The translations under genes were made by a program, and so were the position numbers. From JACDAN01 sp036554945 (GTDB taxonomy: Bacteria; Actinomycetota; Thermoleophilia; Gaiellales; Gaiellaceae): 64,000 bases of DNA. Below the pieces are notes generated by a model. It was not told the origin of the DNA and made no database searches. It worked only from the letters and a program-made list of their open reading frames with translations. The stretch is from positions 8,877 through 72,876 of the forward strand of contig DATBMH010000044.1 in the NCBI GenBank assembly GCA_036554945.1, read 5' to 3'. How positions within the stretch are numbered: position 1 is the stretch's first letter; each line of letters starts with the position of its first letter. This document shows positions 7,990-16,911 of the stretch, in pieces.

Positions 7990-9504
7990 TCAGAACGACC
8001 AGAAGACGGGGACCAGCAGCACTGCGACTGCCCCGAAGAGGACGAGCAACGGGAGCCCGAGCCTCCAGTAGTCGCCGAAGCGGTACCCGCCCGGCTCCAT
8101 GACCATCAGATTCGCCGGGGTCGCGACCGGCGTCAGGAACGAGGCCGCGGCCGCCACCGCCACGCCGACGAGCAGCGGCTTCGCCGAGACGTCGAGCTCC
8201 GCGGCGGCCGAGATCGCAATCGGGATGACGATCAGCGCGGTCGCCATGTTCGAGATGAGCTGGCCGAGGACGAGGACGAGCACGACCACTCCCAGGAGCA
8301 GGGCTCGAGGCCCCGCGTCGCCGACCGTGTCGACGAGGCCGTCGGCGAGCCGCTCCGCTGCGCCGCTCTGCGTCATCGCGGTCGAGAGCGGGATCATCCC
8401 TGCGACCAGGATGACCGTCGTCCACGCGACCCCCGCGTAGGCCTGCTCGATCGAGAGCACACCCGAGACGACGATCGCTCCCGCCGCGAGCAGGCCGGCC
8501 GCGGCGGGCGGGATCACGCCGGTCGCGAGGAGGATCACCATCCCGACGAGGACGACCGTCGCCCGCTTCGCGCCAGGGCCGAGCGGCACCGCCTGCCGCC
8601 TCACGAGCTCCGGCCGGTCGACCACGAGCACGTCGGGATCGTCGAGGTGCTCGCCGAGCGCGCCCCACGTCCCCTGGAGCAGCAGGGTGTCCCCCACCTC
8701 GAGCCTCGTCTCGCCTGCGAGCTCCTCGCCCCTGCGTTGCACGGCGAGCACGACGAGATCGCCGCTCTCGGTGACCATCCCCGGGTAGGCGATCTGCCCG
8801 ACGAGCTCCGAGCGCGGCGGGATCAGCACCTCGGCCGCCCCCTTCGTCCGCGTCAGCAGCGCATCGTCGGCGTCGAGGCCGTACTGATGGACGAGCGTCC
8901 TCGCGTGCCTGCTGAAGTCGGTCGGCATCGATCGCGGTGGACGGTGCGGCAGCAGGCGCTCGCCGAGGAGGACGACGATCGCGATCGTGCCGGCGAGGAG
9001 CGGGAGGCCGACCAGGGCGAAGTCGAAGTACCCGATCCGGCCGACGCCCGCATCGCGCGCCGCGTCCGAGACGATCACGTTGACGGGGGAGCCCGTGAGG
9101 ACCAGCAGCGAGCCGGCGTGCGCGGCGAACGCCACAGGCATCAGCACCTGTGACGGCTCGAACCGCAGCCGCACCGCCATCACGACCACCACCGGAACCA
9201 GCGCAGCGACCGAGCCGTTGACGGTGATCAGCGCCGTCAGCCCGGCGCAGAGCAGCATCGTCAGGACGAGGATCCGGGTGCGGCTCTCGCCGGCTCTCAT
9301 GATCAGCTGGTTGCCGGCCCAAGCCGTCACCCCACTCGAGTCGAGTGCCTCGCTGACGACGAACAGGGAGGCGATGAAGACGACCGTCGGGTCGCCGAAG
9401 CCGGCGAGCGACTGCTCGAGGTCCAGCACGCCGGTGGCCCAGAGCGAGAGGGCGACCCCGACCGCGACGACGGCGACGGGCAGCCGGTCCCAGACGAAGA
9501 CCAC
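7990..9504 (-). CDS. SLC13/DASS-type permease with central TrkA-C domains
   Basis: The 504-residue membrane protein has about ten hydrophobic segments. Two regulator-of-conductance-like (TrkA-C) domains sit in the middle (about 190-350: IPPRSELVGQ, LEVGDTLLLQGTWGALGEHL). TGSPVNVIVSDAA and TPVATPANLMVM match the paired substrate signatures of sodium/dicarboxylate or sulfate carriers. The GTG at 9504 falls inside the first membrane helix. A CTG at 9549, five bases after the upstream stop, would restore LGDETITFLVLGATVVVFVW and is the better start. It is the last gene of a peptidase-transporter operon. Confidence 0.82.
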   Translation of the reverse strand: MVFVWDRLPVAVVAVGVALSLWATGVLDLEQSLAGFGDPTVVFIASLFVVSEALDSSGVTAWAGNQLIMRAGESRTRILVLTMLLCAGLTALITVNGSVAALVPVVVVMAVRLRFEPSQVLMPVAFAAHAGSLLVLTGSPVNVIVSDAARDAGVGRIGYFDFALVGLPLLAGTIAIVVLLGERLLPHRPPRSMPTDFSRHARTLVHQYGLDADDALLTRTKGAAEVLIPPRSELVGQIAYPGMVTESGDLVVLAVQRRGEELAGETRLEVGDTLLLQGTWGALGEHLDDPDVLVVDRPELVRRQAVPLGPGAKRATVVLVGMVILLATGVIPPAAAGLLAAGAIVVSGVLSIEQAYAGVAWTTVILVAGMIPLSTAMTQSGAAERLADGLVDTVGDAGPRALLLGVVVLVLVLGQLISNMATALIVIPIAISAAAELDVSAKPLLVGVAVAAAASFLTPVATPANLMVMEPGGYRFGDYWRLGLPLLVLFGAVAVLLVPVFWSF

Positions 9505-9553
9505 GACGGTCGCGCCGAGGACCAGGAAGGTGATGGTCTCGTCGCCCAGCGTG

Positions 9554-11089
9554 CTACTCGAGCGCCGCGGCCACCCCGAGCATCACGAGGCAGGCCACGG
9601 CGAGGATCCCCATCAGCGGCAGCATGAAGCGGATCCACCGGTCGTAGCGCACGCCGGCGAGCGCGATGCCCGCCATCACGACGGCGCTCGTGGGCGTGAT
9701 GAAGCGCGCGATCCCGGCGCCCCAGCTCCACGCGGTCACGACGAGCGGCCGGGACACGTCGGCGAAGTCCCCGAGCGGCGCGAGCAGCGGCATCGCGAGC
9801 GTGGCGTGCCCCGAGGACGACGGGATGATGAAGGCGATGCCGGTGTTGATGATGAACACGAGCCCCGTGAAGGTGACTGCGGAAGTCCCGCTGACCGCGT
9901 CCTCCATCCAGCTCAGGATCGTGTCGATCGTCTGCGTGTTGTTGAGGATCACCGTCACGCCTCGGGCCAGCACGACGGCGATGCCCGCGCCGATGAAGTC
10001 CCCGAATCCGCGCATGATGTTCCGTGTGATCTCGCCCTCGCCGTAGCCCGCCACGAGGCCCACCACGATCGACGAGACGAGGAAGAGCGCGATCAGCTCG
10101 GGGAACCACCAGCCCAGGTTCCACCACGGATCGTTGGGGACCGGCTCATGCGTGACCGGATCGACGTTCACGCCGAGGTCGAAGATCGAGTCCCACGGGA
10201 TCACGGAGAAGACGAGCAGCGCGAACGTGAAGGCGGTGATCCCGAGGATCGCCTTCTGCCGCCCGCTGAGCGTCAGCGTCGCGGCCGACGCCTCCTTCTT
10301 CACGAGCTCCTCGTCCTCGGGCTGGAACCCGACGAGCGACCTGCCGTGGTCCGCCTTCGACCGCTCCGCGTAGCGCACGACGTAGGCGATCGTGATGGCC
10401 GTGAGCACGACCCAGCCGATCCAGCGGAGCCCGATCCCGTCGCCGATCCCGACGTCTGCGAACCCGCTTGCGACCCCGATCGAGAACGGGTTGACCGTGG
10501 ACGCCATCGCGCCCACGGTGGCCGAGGCGATGATCATCCCGGCGACGGCCATGCGGTCGTAGCCGAGCGCGAGCAGCAGCGGGATCAGCAGCGCGTAGAA
10601 GCCGAGCGTCTCATCGGCCCAGCCCATCGTCGTGCCGAGCAGTGAGAACAGCGCCATGACCGCCACGATCACCAGCCAGGGCCTCGCGCGCACCGCGTAG
10701 GCGAGGCGGCCGATCGCCACGTCGAGTGCCCCGGTCGCGAGCACCATCGTCATGAAGGCGCCGATCGCCAGCACGAACGCGAACACGCCGACCGCGCCGA
10801 ACAGGCTGCCGACGCCGAACGGCTGGACGACGCCGGTCTCCGGATCCTGGAGGCCGTACAGGCCGTTGACCGGCGCCAGGAAGAAGTCCTCGACCCGCTC
10901 ACCGGCCGTCTGAGGCGCGTCGATCCGCTCGTACGATCCCGGCGCGGGGACGCCGCTCTCGTCGCGGTCGTACCGGCCGGCCGGAATGATGAACGCCGCG
11001 ACCCAGACCAGGAACGTCACGATCACCAGGACCGTCAGGGTCCCCGGGAACTGGAAGCCCTTCTTCTCGTCCTGCGCCGCCTCGGTCAT
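9554..11089 (-). CDS. YfcC family membrane carrier (C4-dicarboxylate/arginine-ornithine type)
   Basis: The 511-residue integral membrane protein has 11-12 hydrophobic segments. It carries the YfcC/DcuC-like signatures GTTMGWADETLGFYAL, STVNPFSIGVASGFADV and IPSSSGHATLAMPLLAPLGDF. Substrates are usually dicarboxylates or basic amino acids, and neighbours suggest peptides or amino acids. The start is the ATG at 11089, in a 4-nt ATGA overlap with the peptidase stop. It is preceded by the SD sequence AAGGGAG. Confidence 0.82.
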   Translation of the reverse strand: MTEAAQDEKKGFQFPGTLTVLVIVTFLVWVAAFIIPAGRYDRDESGVPAPGSYERIDAPQTAGERVEDFFLAPVNGLYGLQDPETGVVQPFGVGSLFGAVGVFAFVLAIGAFMTMVLATGALDVAIGRLAYAVRARPWLVIVAVMALFSLLGTTMGWADETLGFYALLIPLLLALGYDRMAVAGMIIASATVGAMASTVNPFSIGVASGFADVGIGDGIGLRWIGWVVLTAITIAYVVRYAERSKADHGRSLVGFQPEDEELVKKEASAATLTLSGRQKAILGITAFTFALLVFSVIPWDSIFDLGVNVDPVTHEPVPNDPWWNLGWWFPELIALFLVSSIVVGLVAGYGEGEITRNIMRGFGDFIGAGIAVVLARGVTVILNNTQTIDTILSWMEDAVSGTSAVTFTGLVFIINTGIAFIIPSSSGHATLAMPLLAPLGDFADVSRPLVVTAWSWGAGIARFITPTSAVVMAGIALAGVRYDRWIRFMLPLMGILAVACLVMLGVAAALE

Positions 11090-12447
11090 GCCGCTCCCTT
11101 CAGTCGCTCGGCGAGCTCCTCGAAGAACTGCGTCTCGGCGACGAGCGCCTTCTCCCACTCGTCGACGAGCACCCGCTCGTTCGGCCCGTGGATGTTCGCG
11201 AAGCTGTCCGTCGACCCGAACACGAACATCGCCGCGTCGGGAACGCCCTCGCTCATGGCCTTGACGAGCGGGATCGCCCCGCCCGACGCGATCTCGACCG
11301 TGTCGGCTCCCCACGCCGCTTTCATCGCCGCGACCATCGCGTCCCAGGCCGGCCCGCTCGAGCCGGCTCGGTACCCGTCGCCCGCCGAGCCCGCGGTCAG
11401 CGCGAGCGGCACGCCGAAGGGCCGCTGCGCCTCCAAGTGCCGCATGACGACGGCCTGAGCCTCAGCTGCCGGCTGCTCCGGATGGACCCGGACGTTGAGC
11501 ACGGCCCGCGCGTACGCCTGGACCGCCGCGGCGGCTCCTTCGACGGCGGGACAGTCGATCCCCAGGACCGTGATCCCGGGCCCGCTCCAGATCTTCGAGC
11601 CGAGATCGCCGGTGCCGACGATCGGCATCCCCGGCTCCAGCTCGGCGAGCATCCGGAACTCCTCGTCCGTGTAGCTCTCGCCGGTCCACTCTTCGCGGAG
11701 CAACCCCTCCACCGCGACGTCTCCGTTGTCGTCCCACAGGCTCGAGAGGGCCGCCAGCAGCACGATGAGCGCGTCCGGCGCCGCGCCGCCGTACTGTCCG
11801 GCGTGCTTGTTGCTCGCCAGCGTCCGGACCTCGGCCGTGACGCGCGCATCGCCGCGGAGCGACACGGTCAACGAGGGCTGGCCCGCGCGGATCGAGCCGC
11901 CGTCCGCGACGACGATCGCGTCCGCGCGGAACGGCTCCGGGTTCGCGCTCGGGTAGCCCTCCTCCAGCGGGCTTCCAACCTCCTCTTGGCCCTCCAGGAG
12001 GAGCTTGATCCCGACCGGAGGCCGGCCGTCCCAAGCACGGAGCGCACCCACGTGGACGAGGAGGTTCGACTTCGAGTCGGCGGTGCCGCGTCCGTAGATC
12101 GCGCCATCCCGCTCGGTTGCCTCGAACGGCGGCGTCTCCCACTTCGACTCCTCCCCCGCCGGCACGACGTCGTAGTGGCCGTAGAGGAGGACGGTGGGAG
12201 CTCCCGGCGGCCCGGGGATCTTCCCGGTGATGATCGGAGCGGTGTCGGGCAGCGCGAGCGTGTCGAGGTCCTCGACGCCTGCATCTCGGAACAGCTCGAC
12301 GATCGCCTCGTGCGCCTCGAGCAGCGCCGGGTGGGTGTGCTCCGGAAAGCCCCATTCCGACACCGAGGGGATCGCGACGAGCCGCGCCAGATCCTCCTTC
12401 AGCTGAGGCAACAACGACGACACGTTGCCCGGCGGGAATCGATGCAC
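11086..12447 (-). CDS. M20 family metallopeptidase (dipeptidase)
   Basis: The 453-residue cytosolic enzyme belongs to the M20/M25/M40 di-zinc peptidases. Metal and catalytic motifs are GHYDVVP (His91), GRGTADSK (Asp124), EGQEEVGSP (catalytic and ligand Glu near 155-156) and FANIHGPNERV (terminal His). It should cleave dipeptides or remove N-acyl groups. It is first in an operon with the YfcC-type and SLC13-type carriers, which points to uptake and hydrolysis of a peptide or acyl-amino acid. The start is GTG at 12447. Confidence 0.88.
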   Translation of the reverse strand: MHRFPPGNVSSLLPQLKEDLARLVAIPSVSEWGFPEHTHPALLEAHEAIVELFRDAGVEDLDTLALPDTAPIITGKIPGPPGAPTVLLYGHYDVVPAGEESKWETPPFEATERDGAIYGRGTADSKSNLLVHVGALRAWDGRPPVGIKLLLEGQEEVGSPLEEGYPSANPEPFRADAIVVADGGSIRAGQPSLTVSLRGDARVTAEVRTLASNKHAGQYGGAAPDALIVLLAALSSLWDDNGDVAVEGLLREEWTGESYTDEEFRMLAELEPGMPIVGTGDLGSKIWSGPGITVLGIDCPAVEGAAAAVQAYARAVLNVRVHPEQPAAEAQAVVMRHLEAQRPFGVPLALTAGSAGDGYRAGSSGPAWDAMVAAMKAAWGADTVEIASGGAIPLVKAMSEGVPDAAMFVFGSTDSFANIHGPNERVLVDEWEKALVAETQFFEELAERLKGAA

Positions 12448-12519
12448 GGCGAATCGGACCCATGCAGGGTGGACGGCACCTCGATCATGTCATGGGCCGA
12501 GCGGCCCGTTCAACGGCCG

Positions 12520-13182
12520 TCAGGCGCCGGGCACGACCAAGCCGGACTCGTACGCGACGACCACGGCCTGCGCCCGGTCGCGGAGGCCGAGCTTCCCGAG
12601 CACATGGCTCACGTGGGTCTTGACGGTCTCGTCGCTGAGCACGAGCCGCTCGGCGATCTCGTGGTTCGAGAGGCCCTCCGCGACGAGGCCGAGGATCTCG
12701 GTCTCGCGCGGCGTGAGCGCGTCGAGCTCCTCGGGACGCGGCTGCTGGCGCGGGCGCATGCGGGCGAACTCCGCGATCAGGCGCCGCGTGATCGCGGGTG
12801 CGAGCAGCGCCTCCCCGGCGGCGACGACCCGCACCGCCTCGAACAGCGTCTCGGCAGGAGCGTCTTTGAGCAGGAAGCCGCTGGCGCCCGCCTGCAGCGC
12901 GTCGTAGACGTAGTCGTCGAGGTCGAAGGTCGTGAGGACGAGGATGCGCGGCCCGTCGTCGTCGGCGGCTGCGCAGATCAGGCGCGTCGCGTCGATCCCG
13001 TCCATGACGGGCATGCGGACGTCCATCAGGACGACGTCCGGCTTGTGATCCGCGCACAGGCGAACCGCCTCGGCGCCGTCCGCCGCCGTCGCGGCGACGG
13101 TGATGTCGGACTGGGTCTCGAGCAGCGCCGCGAACCCGGCGCGCACGACCTCCTGATCGTCGACGACGAGCGCGCGGATCAC
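12520..13182 (-). CDS. NarL/LuxR-family response regulator
   Basis: The 220-residue protein has a receiver domain (2-120): acidic pocket VDDQE, phosphoacceptor Asp in VLMDVRMP and lysine in GFLLKD. A LuxR-type HTH follows (about 150-210; LTPRETEILGLVAEGLSNHEIAERL, DETVKTHVSHVLGKLGLRDR). It is encoded after the kinase with a 4-nt overlap, so the two form a cognate pair. The divergent ABC exporter at 14541-16261 is the likely target. Confidence 0.93.
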   Translation of the reverse strand: MIRALVVDDQEVVRAGFAALLETQSDITVAATAADGAEAVRLCADHKPDVVLMDVRMPVMDGIDATRLICAAADDDGPRILVLTTFDLDDYVYDALQAGASGFLLKDAPAETLFEAVRVVAAGEALLAPAITRRLIAEFARMRPRQQPRPEELDALTPRETEILGLVAEGLSNHEIAERLVLSDETVKTHVSHVLGKLGLRDRAQAVVVAYESGLVVPGA

Positions 13183-14375
13183 GACGCGGCCTCGACGGCC
13201 GGGAGCGTCGCGTCCACCTCGAAGCCACCGCCCTCGGCGGCGCCGAAGGAGAGTGTCCCGCCGGCGATCGCCGCGCGGTCGCGCATCCCGGCGAGCCCGT
13301 GCCCGGCGACCACCTCCCCGTTCGCCGGCCCGGGCCCGTAGTCGCGCACCCGCAGGCGAAGCTCGTCCTCGCCGTACGAGACCTCGACGTCCACGTCCGC
13401 GCCCGGAGCGTGTCTCCGCGCGTTCGTCAGCGCCTCCTGGACGATGCGGTACGCGGCGAGATCGATCCCCGCCGGAAGCTCGGGCACCTTCCCCTGGAGG
13501 ATCAGGCGGACGTTCGCGCCCGCGTCCCGCGCCGTGTCGACGAGGTCGTTGAGGCTCTCGAGGCCGGGCTGGGGTGACCGGTCCGCCTCGCCTTCGACGT
13601 CCTCCCGGAGCACGCCGAGGAGCCGGCGCGTCTCGTTCAGGGCCTCTCTCGCCGTGACGGCGATCGCCTCGAAACGGCCTCTTGCGTCCTTGGAGAGCCT
13701 GGGCGACGTGAGCCGGGCGGCCTCGCTCTGGACGGCGATCACTGAGAGGTGGTGCGCGACGATGTCGTGCAGCTCGCGCGCGATCCGCGCCCGCTCCTCC
13801 ATCGCGCTCTGCTCCCGCACGCTCTCCGCCATCGCCTCCTGCGTCGCGTCGAGGGCGGCGACCGCCTCCGTTCGCTTGCGCGTCGACTCGGCCACCAGCA
13901 TCGCCGCGGCCGCCAGGAGCAGCGGGGCGCTGCTCGCGAGACCGACCTCACTGGCGTCGAGCGGCGCCATCGCGTGCACGAGGAACGGCAGGAGCAGCGG
14001 GATCCCGAGCAGCAGCCCGCGACGGACGACGAGGTGCCCGATCGTGTACACGAGGACGCCGAGACCGGTCACCGTAAGCGGCGCGTCCGGCTCGGCGAGG
14101 ATCAGCATCGTGAAGAACGTCGTCGCGAGTGCGGCCCAGAACGGGTACCGGCGCGCCGCGAGGAACGGCAGGACGGCCAGCACGTTGAAGAGGATCGCCG
14201 CCGTGGTATCCGACTGACCCTCGAACGGGAACTCCCCGACCTTCGGCGTGTTGAGGCTCGCCTCCAGCGTCGCGGTCGCCACGAGGACGAGCGCGAGCGC
14301 GACCTGGCCGTCGCGGCCGGAGAACATGCGTCGGGCCGCGAGGAGCAGGCGTTCGATCTCCGGCGGGAGCTCCAC
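13179..14375 (-). CDS. Sensor histidine kinase (HisKA_3 type)
   Basis: From GTG at 14375 the protein has 398 residues with about six N-terminal membrane segments. A HisKA_3 dimerisation helix follows with the phosphorylated His in ARELHDIVAHHLSVI, then a HATPase domain (YRIVQEALTNARRHA, RVRDYGPG, GHGLAGMRDRA). An upstream GTG at 14468 adds 31 residues without recognisable features and would enter the divergent promoter region, so 14375 is preferred. It is co-transcribed with the response regulator. Confidence 0.9.
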   Translation of the reverse strand: MELPPEIERLLLAARRMFSGRDGQVALALVLVATATLEASLNTPKVGEFPFEGQSDTTAAILFNVLAVLPFLAARRYPFWAALATTFFTMLILAEPDAPLTVTGLGVLVYTIGHLVVRRGLLLGIPLLLPFLVHAMAPLDASEVGLASSAPLLLAAAAMLVAESTRKRTEAVAALDATQEAMAESVREQSAMEERARIARELHDIVAHHLSVIAVQSEAARLTSPRLSKDARGRFEAIAVTAREALNETRRLLGVLREDVEGEADRSPQPGLESLNDLVDTARDAGANVRLILQGKVPELPAGIDLAAYRIVQEALTNARRHAPGADVDVEVSYGEDELRLRVRDYGPGPANGEVVAGHGLAGMRDRAAIAGGTLSFGAAEGGGFEVDATLPAVEAAS

Positions 14376-14527
14376 GCCGTCATTGTGGTCTGCCAAACCC
14401 GCCTCCGCCTCGCGCGGCCATGCGATCTTCGACCTCACCCCGCAGGGTGAGACGGCGCCCTCCGTCACCGCACCGGGCCGGCCGAAAGACAGCGCTCACG
14501 CGCGATGCGTCGAGCGACGCCCGCTTC

Positions 14528-14533
14528 TACCGT
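14528..14533 (+). promoter_or_regulatory. -10 hexamer TACCGT, leaderless start of ABC exporter
   Basis: TACCGT ends seven bases before the GTG at 14541, and no SD sequence is present. This spacing puts the transcription start at or next to the start codon, supporting GTG 14541 rather than ATG 14505 or 14547. Confidence 0.5.
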
Positions 14534-14540
14534 CATCAGC

Positions 14541-15470
14541 GTGGAGATGACGCTCGAGACGCACGGCCTCAAGAAGCGCTACGGCCGGACCGTCGCGGTC
14601 GACGACCTGTCGATCACCGTCCAGCCCGGCCGGGTCACGGGGTTCGTCGGCCCGAACGGCGCCGGCAAGACGACGACGATGCAGCTGCTGCTCGGGCTCG
14701 CCGGCGCGGATGCGGGCCGGGCGCACGTCGCCGGCCGCCGCTACGTGACGATCGAGCGCCCGATGACCGTCGTCGGCGCGCTGCTCGACGCCGGAGCCGT
14801 CTACCCGGGTCGTTCCGCCCGCAGCCACTTGCGCTGGCTCGCGCACAGCAACGGCATCCCCGCTGCGCGTGTCGATCGCGTGCTCGAGCTCGTCGGCCTC
14901 TCGGGCGTCGCGCGCCGCCGGGTCCGGACCTTCTCGCTCGGGATGCGCCAGCGGCTCGGGGTCGCTGCAGCGCTGCTCGGAGATCCCCCGATCCTCATGC
15001 TCGACGAGCCGACGGTCGGGCTGGACCCCGAGGGGATCGTCTGGATGCGGCAGACGCTGCGCGCGCTCGCCGCCGAGGGTCGAACCGTCTTCGTGTCGAG
15101 CCACCTGATGGCCGAGCTCGAGGGGACCGCCGACCAGCTGATCGTCATCGGCCACGGACGGTTGATCGCCGACGTGTCGGTGGACGAGCTCATCGCGGCG
15201 GCCGCGGACGGACGGGTCGAGATCGTCACGCCCGAGGCCTCGGCCGCGATGACCGTGCTCTCGGGCGCCGGCGGCACGGTGGTCTCGAGCGGGCGGGACC
15301 GGGTCACCGTCAGCGGTGTCCCGGCGAGCCGCGTCTCGGCGCTGCTCGCCGCGAGTCGCGTTCCGCTCGAAGGGCTGTCCTCGAGCAGGCCGACGCTCGA
15401 GGAGGCGTACTTCCGGCTCACGCGCGACGCGGGCGAGCACGTCGGCGTCTCGGTCACGGAGGAGCGATGA
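14541..15470 (+). CDS. ABC-2 type exporter, ATP-binding subunit
   Basis: The 309-residue ATPase carries Walker A GPNGAGKTT, signature SLGMRQRLG, Walker B ILMLDEPTVGLDP and switch SSH. A C-terminal extension (about 215-309) resembles BcrA/CcmA-type drug or lipid exporters. It pairs with the permease that starts in the ATGA overlap. A divergent two-component system suggests induction by a cell-envelope signal. The start is taken as GTG 14541 because of the -10 box; ATG 14547 is the alternative. Confidence 0.88.
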   Translation: MEMTLETHGLKKRYGRTVAVDDLSITVQPGRVTGFVGPNGAGKTTTMQLLLGLAGADAGRAHVAGRRYVTIERPMTVVGALLDAGAVYPGRSARSHLRWLAHSNGIPAARVDRVLELVGLSGVARRRVRTFSLGMRQRLGVAAALLGDPPILMLDEPTVGLDPEGIVWMRQTLRALAAEGRTVFVSSHLMAELEGTADQLIVIGHGRLIADVSVDELIAAAADGRVEIVTPEASAAMTVLSGAGGTVVSSGRDRVTVSGVPASRVSALLAASRVPLEGLSSSRPTLEEAYFRLTRDAGEHVGVSVTEER

Positions 15471-16261
15471 CGCGGACGCTGCACGCCGAGTGGACGAAGC
15501 TCCGGACGCAGCGCGGGGTCGTCGGTGCGCTCGTCGTCATGTGCCTGCTCATGGTCGGGATGACGGAGCTCCTGGTCTCGCAGTCGGAGACCGACGCCGC
15601 CTTCGGCGGAGACGACGACGTCGTCCAGAACGGCCTCGTCGGCGTGGCGTTCGCGGAGCTCGCCGCGGTCGCGGCCGGCGCCTCGTTCATCTGCGCGGAG
15701 TACTCCACTGGGATGATCCGGACGACGCTGACCGCCACCCAGGGACGCCTGCGCGTGCTGGCGGCGAAGGCGCTCGTGCTGACCCTGGTGACCTTCCCGC
15801 TCGCGCTCGCCTCCTGCGCGCTTGCCTTCGTCCTCGCACAGGAGCTCCAGCACGACCGCGGCTACGTCCCGCCGGCGTACCCGTTCGTCTCGCTCACCGA
15901 TCCCCCCGCCGTTCGCGCGGTGGTCGGGACTGCGCTGCTGCTCACCGCCTACACCCTGATCGCCCTCGGCATCGGCGCGATCCTCCGCCAGCCCGGCGTC
16001 ACGATCGCCACGGGGATCGGGCTCGTCTTCGTCCCGCTTCTGGTGCTGGGAGCCTTCCCGGAGCACATCCGCGTGCGCGTCGAGCAGTTCTCGCCGCTGG
16101 CGGGCATGGCCGTCCAGTCCACGACCGACCGGATGCTCAGCGCGTTCGACGGCAAGACCGAGATGCCGATCGGCCACTGGACGGGGCTCGGCGTCAGCTT
16201 CGTGTGGGCGCTCGCCCTCCTCGCGCTCGGTTACGCGCTGTTGCGCGCGCGCGACGCCTGA
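15467..16261 (+). CDS. ABC-2 type exporter, permease subunit
   Basis: The 264-residue protein has six hydrophobic segments. The first begins after TLHAEWTKLRTQRG, a motif typical of ABC-2 permeases (EWxKLRT). A GAILRQPGVTIATGIGLVFVPLL region comes late. It overlaps the ATPase gene by four bases (ATGA) and has an SD-like GGAGGA inside that gene. With the ATPase it forms an efflux pump. The substrate is unknown. Confidence 0.85.
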   Translation: MTRTLHAEWTKLRTQRGVVGALVVMCLLMVGMTELLVSQSETDAAFGGDDDVVQNGLVGVAFAELAAVAAGASFICAEYSTGMIRTTLTATQGRLRVLAAKALVLTLVTFPLALASCALAFVLAQELQHDRGYVPPAYPFVSLTDPPAVRAVVGTALLLTAYTLIALGIGAILRQPGVTIATGIGLVFVPLLVLGAFPEHIRVRVEQFSPLAGMAVQSTTDRMLSAFDGKTEMPIGHWTGLGVSFVWALALLALGYALLRARDA

Positions 16262-16288
16262 CCCGCCGGAGCTCCGCGCCGTGGTGGC

Positions 16289-16840
16289 CTAGCCGGCGAG
16301 GGACGCGTCCCGGAGCGACGACTCGAAGCCGCCGCCCTCCGGGGCGCAGGAGTACGGGCCGACCGAGACAGGGCCCGGAAGGTGGAGGATGCGGAACAGG
16401 CGCCAGGCGCCCTCGAGGTGCGCCGAGCACGTGACGGTGTCGTCGCGGCGCTCCACGGCCAGGCGGAGCGGAAGCCCGGGGGTCGGCTCCCGCGACCAGT
16501 CCGACGCCTGGTTCGTGTGGACGGCGCTGAGCCACGGGCTCCCGTCCAGCTCCACGCCGAGCTTGAGCCAGCGCCGCTCGTCGGACTCGACGAAGAGGCC
16601 TGCCTGGTCGTAGCGGTCGGCGAGCGTCGCTTCGGCGATGCCCTCGAGCCGGAAGTCGCCGTCGACGGGAACGACGTACGCCTGGCCGTCGTGCCTGGCG
16701 CCCTGTCCCTCCGTGACACGCCAGAAGTCGGTCTGCGCTCGGCAGCGCCAGGTGAGGGCGTCGCGTTCGGCCGCCCACGAGGGCGGCTCGACGATCCAGC
16801 GCCAGCCGGGGCGGCCCAGGAACTCGTCCATTCGGAGCAT
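16289..16840 (-). CDS. DUF1349 family concanavalin-like protein
   Basis: The protein has 183 residues from ATG 16840; ATG 16831 and 16885 are also possible. RWIVEPPSW, TDFWRVTEGQGARHDGQA, LADRYDQAGLFVESDERRWLKLGVE and CAPEGGGFE match the DUF1349/YesU-like jelly-roll family, whose members are thought to bind carbohydrate. No signal peptide is seen. The gene stands alone, divergent from the secreted DNRLRE protein. Confidence 0.75.
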   Translation of the reverse strand: MLRMDEFLGRPGWRWIVEPPSWAAERDALTWRCRAQTDFWRVTEGQGARHDGQAYVVPVDGDFRLEGIAEATLADRYDQAGLFVESDERRWLKLGVELDGSPWLSAVHTNQASDWSREPTPGLPLRLAVERRDDTVTCSAHLEGAWRLFRILHLPGPVSVGPYSCAPEGGGFESSLRDASLAG

Positions 16841-16911
16841 CTTCGCTGTGAAGAGGACGGCGCACATCCGGCACCTCCGCGTCACCCACGCGTGACGGGT
16901 TCTTCGCTTCG

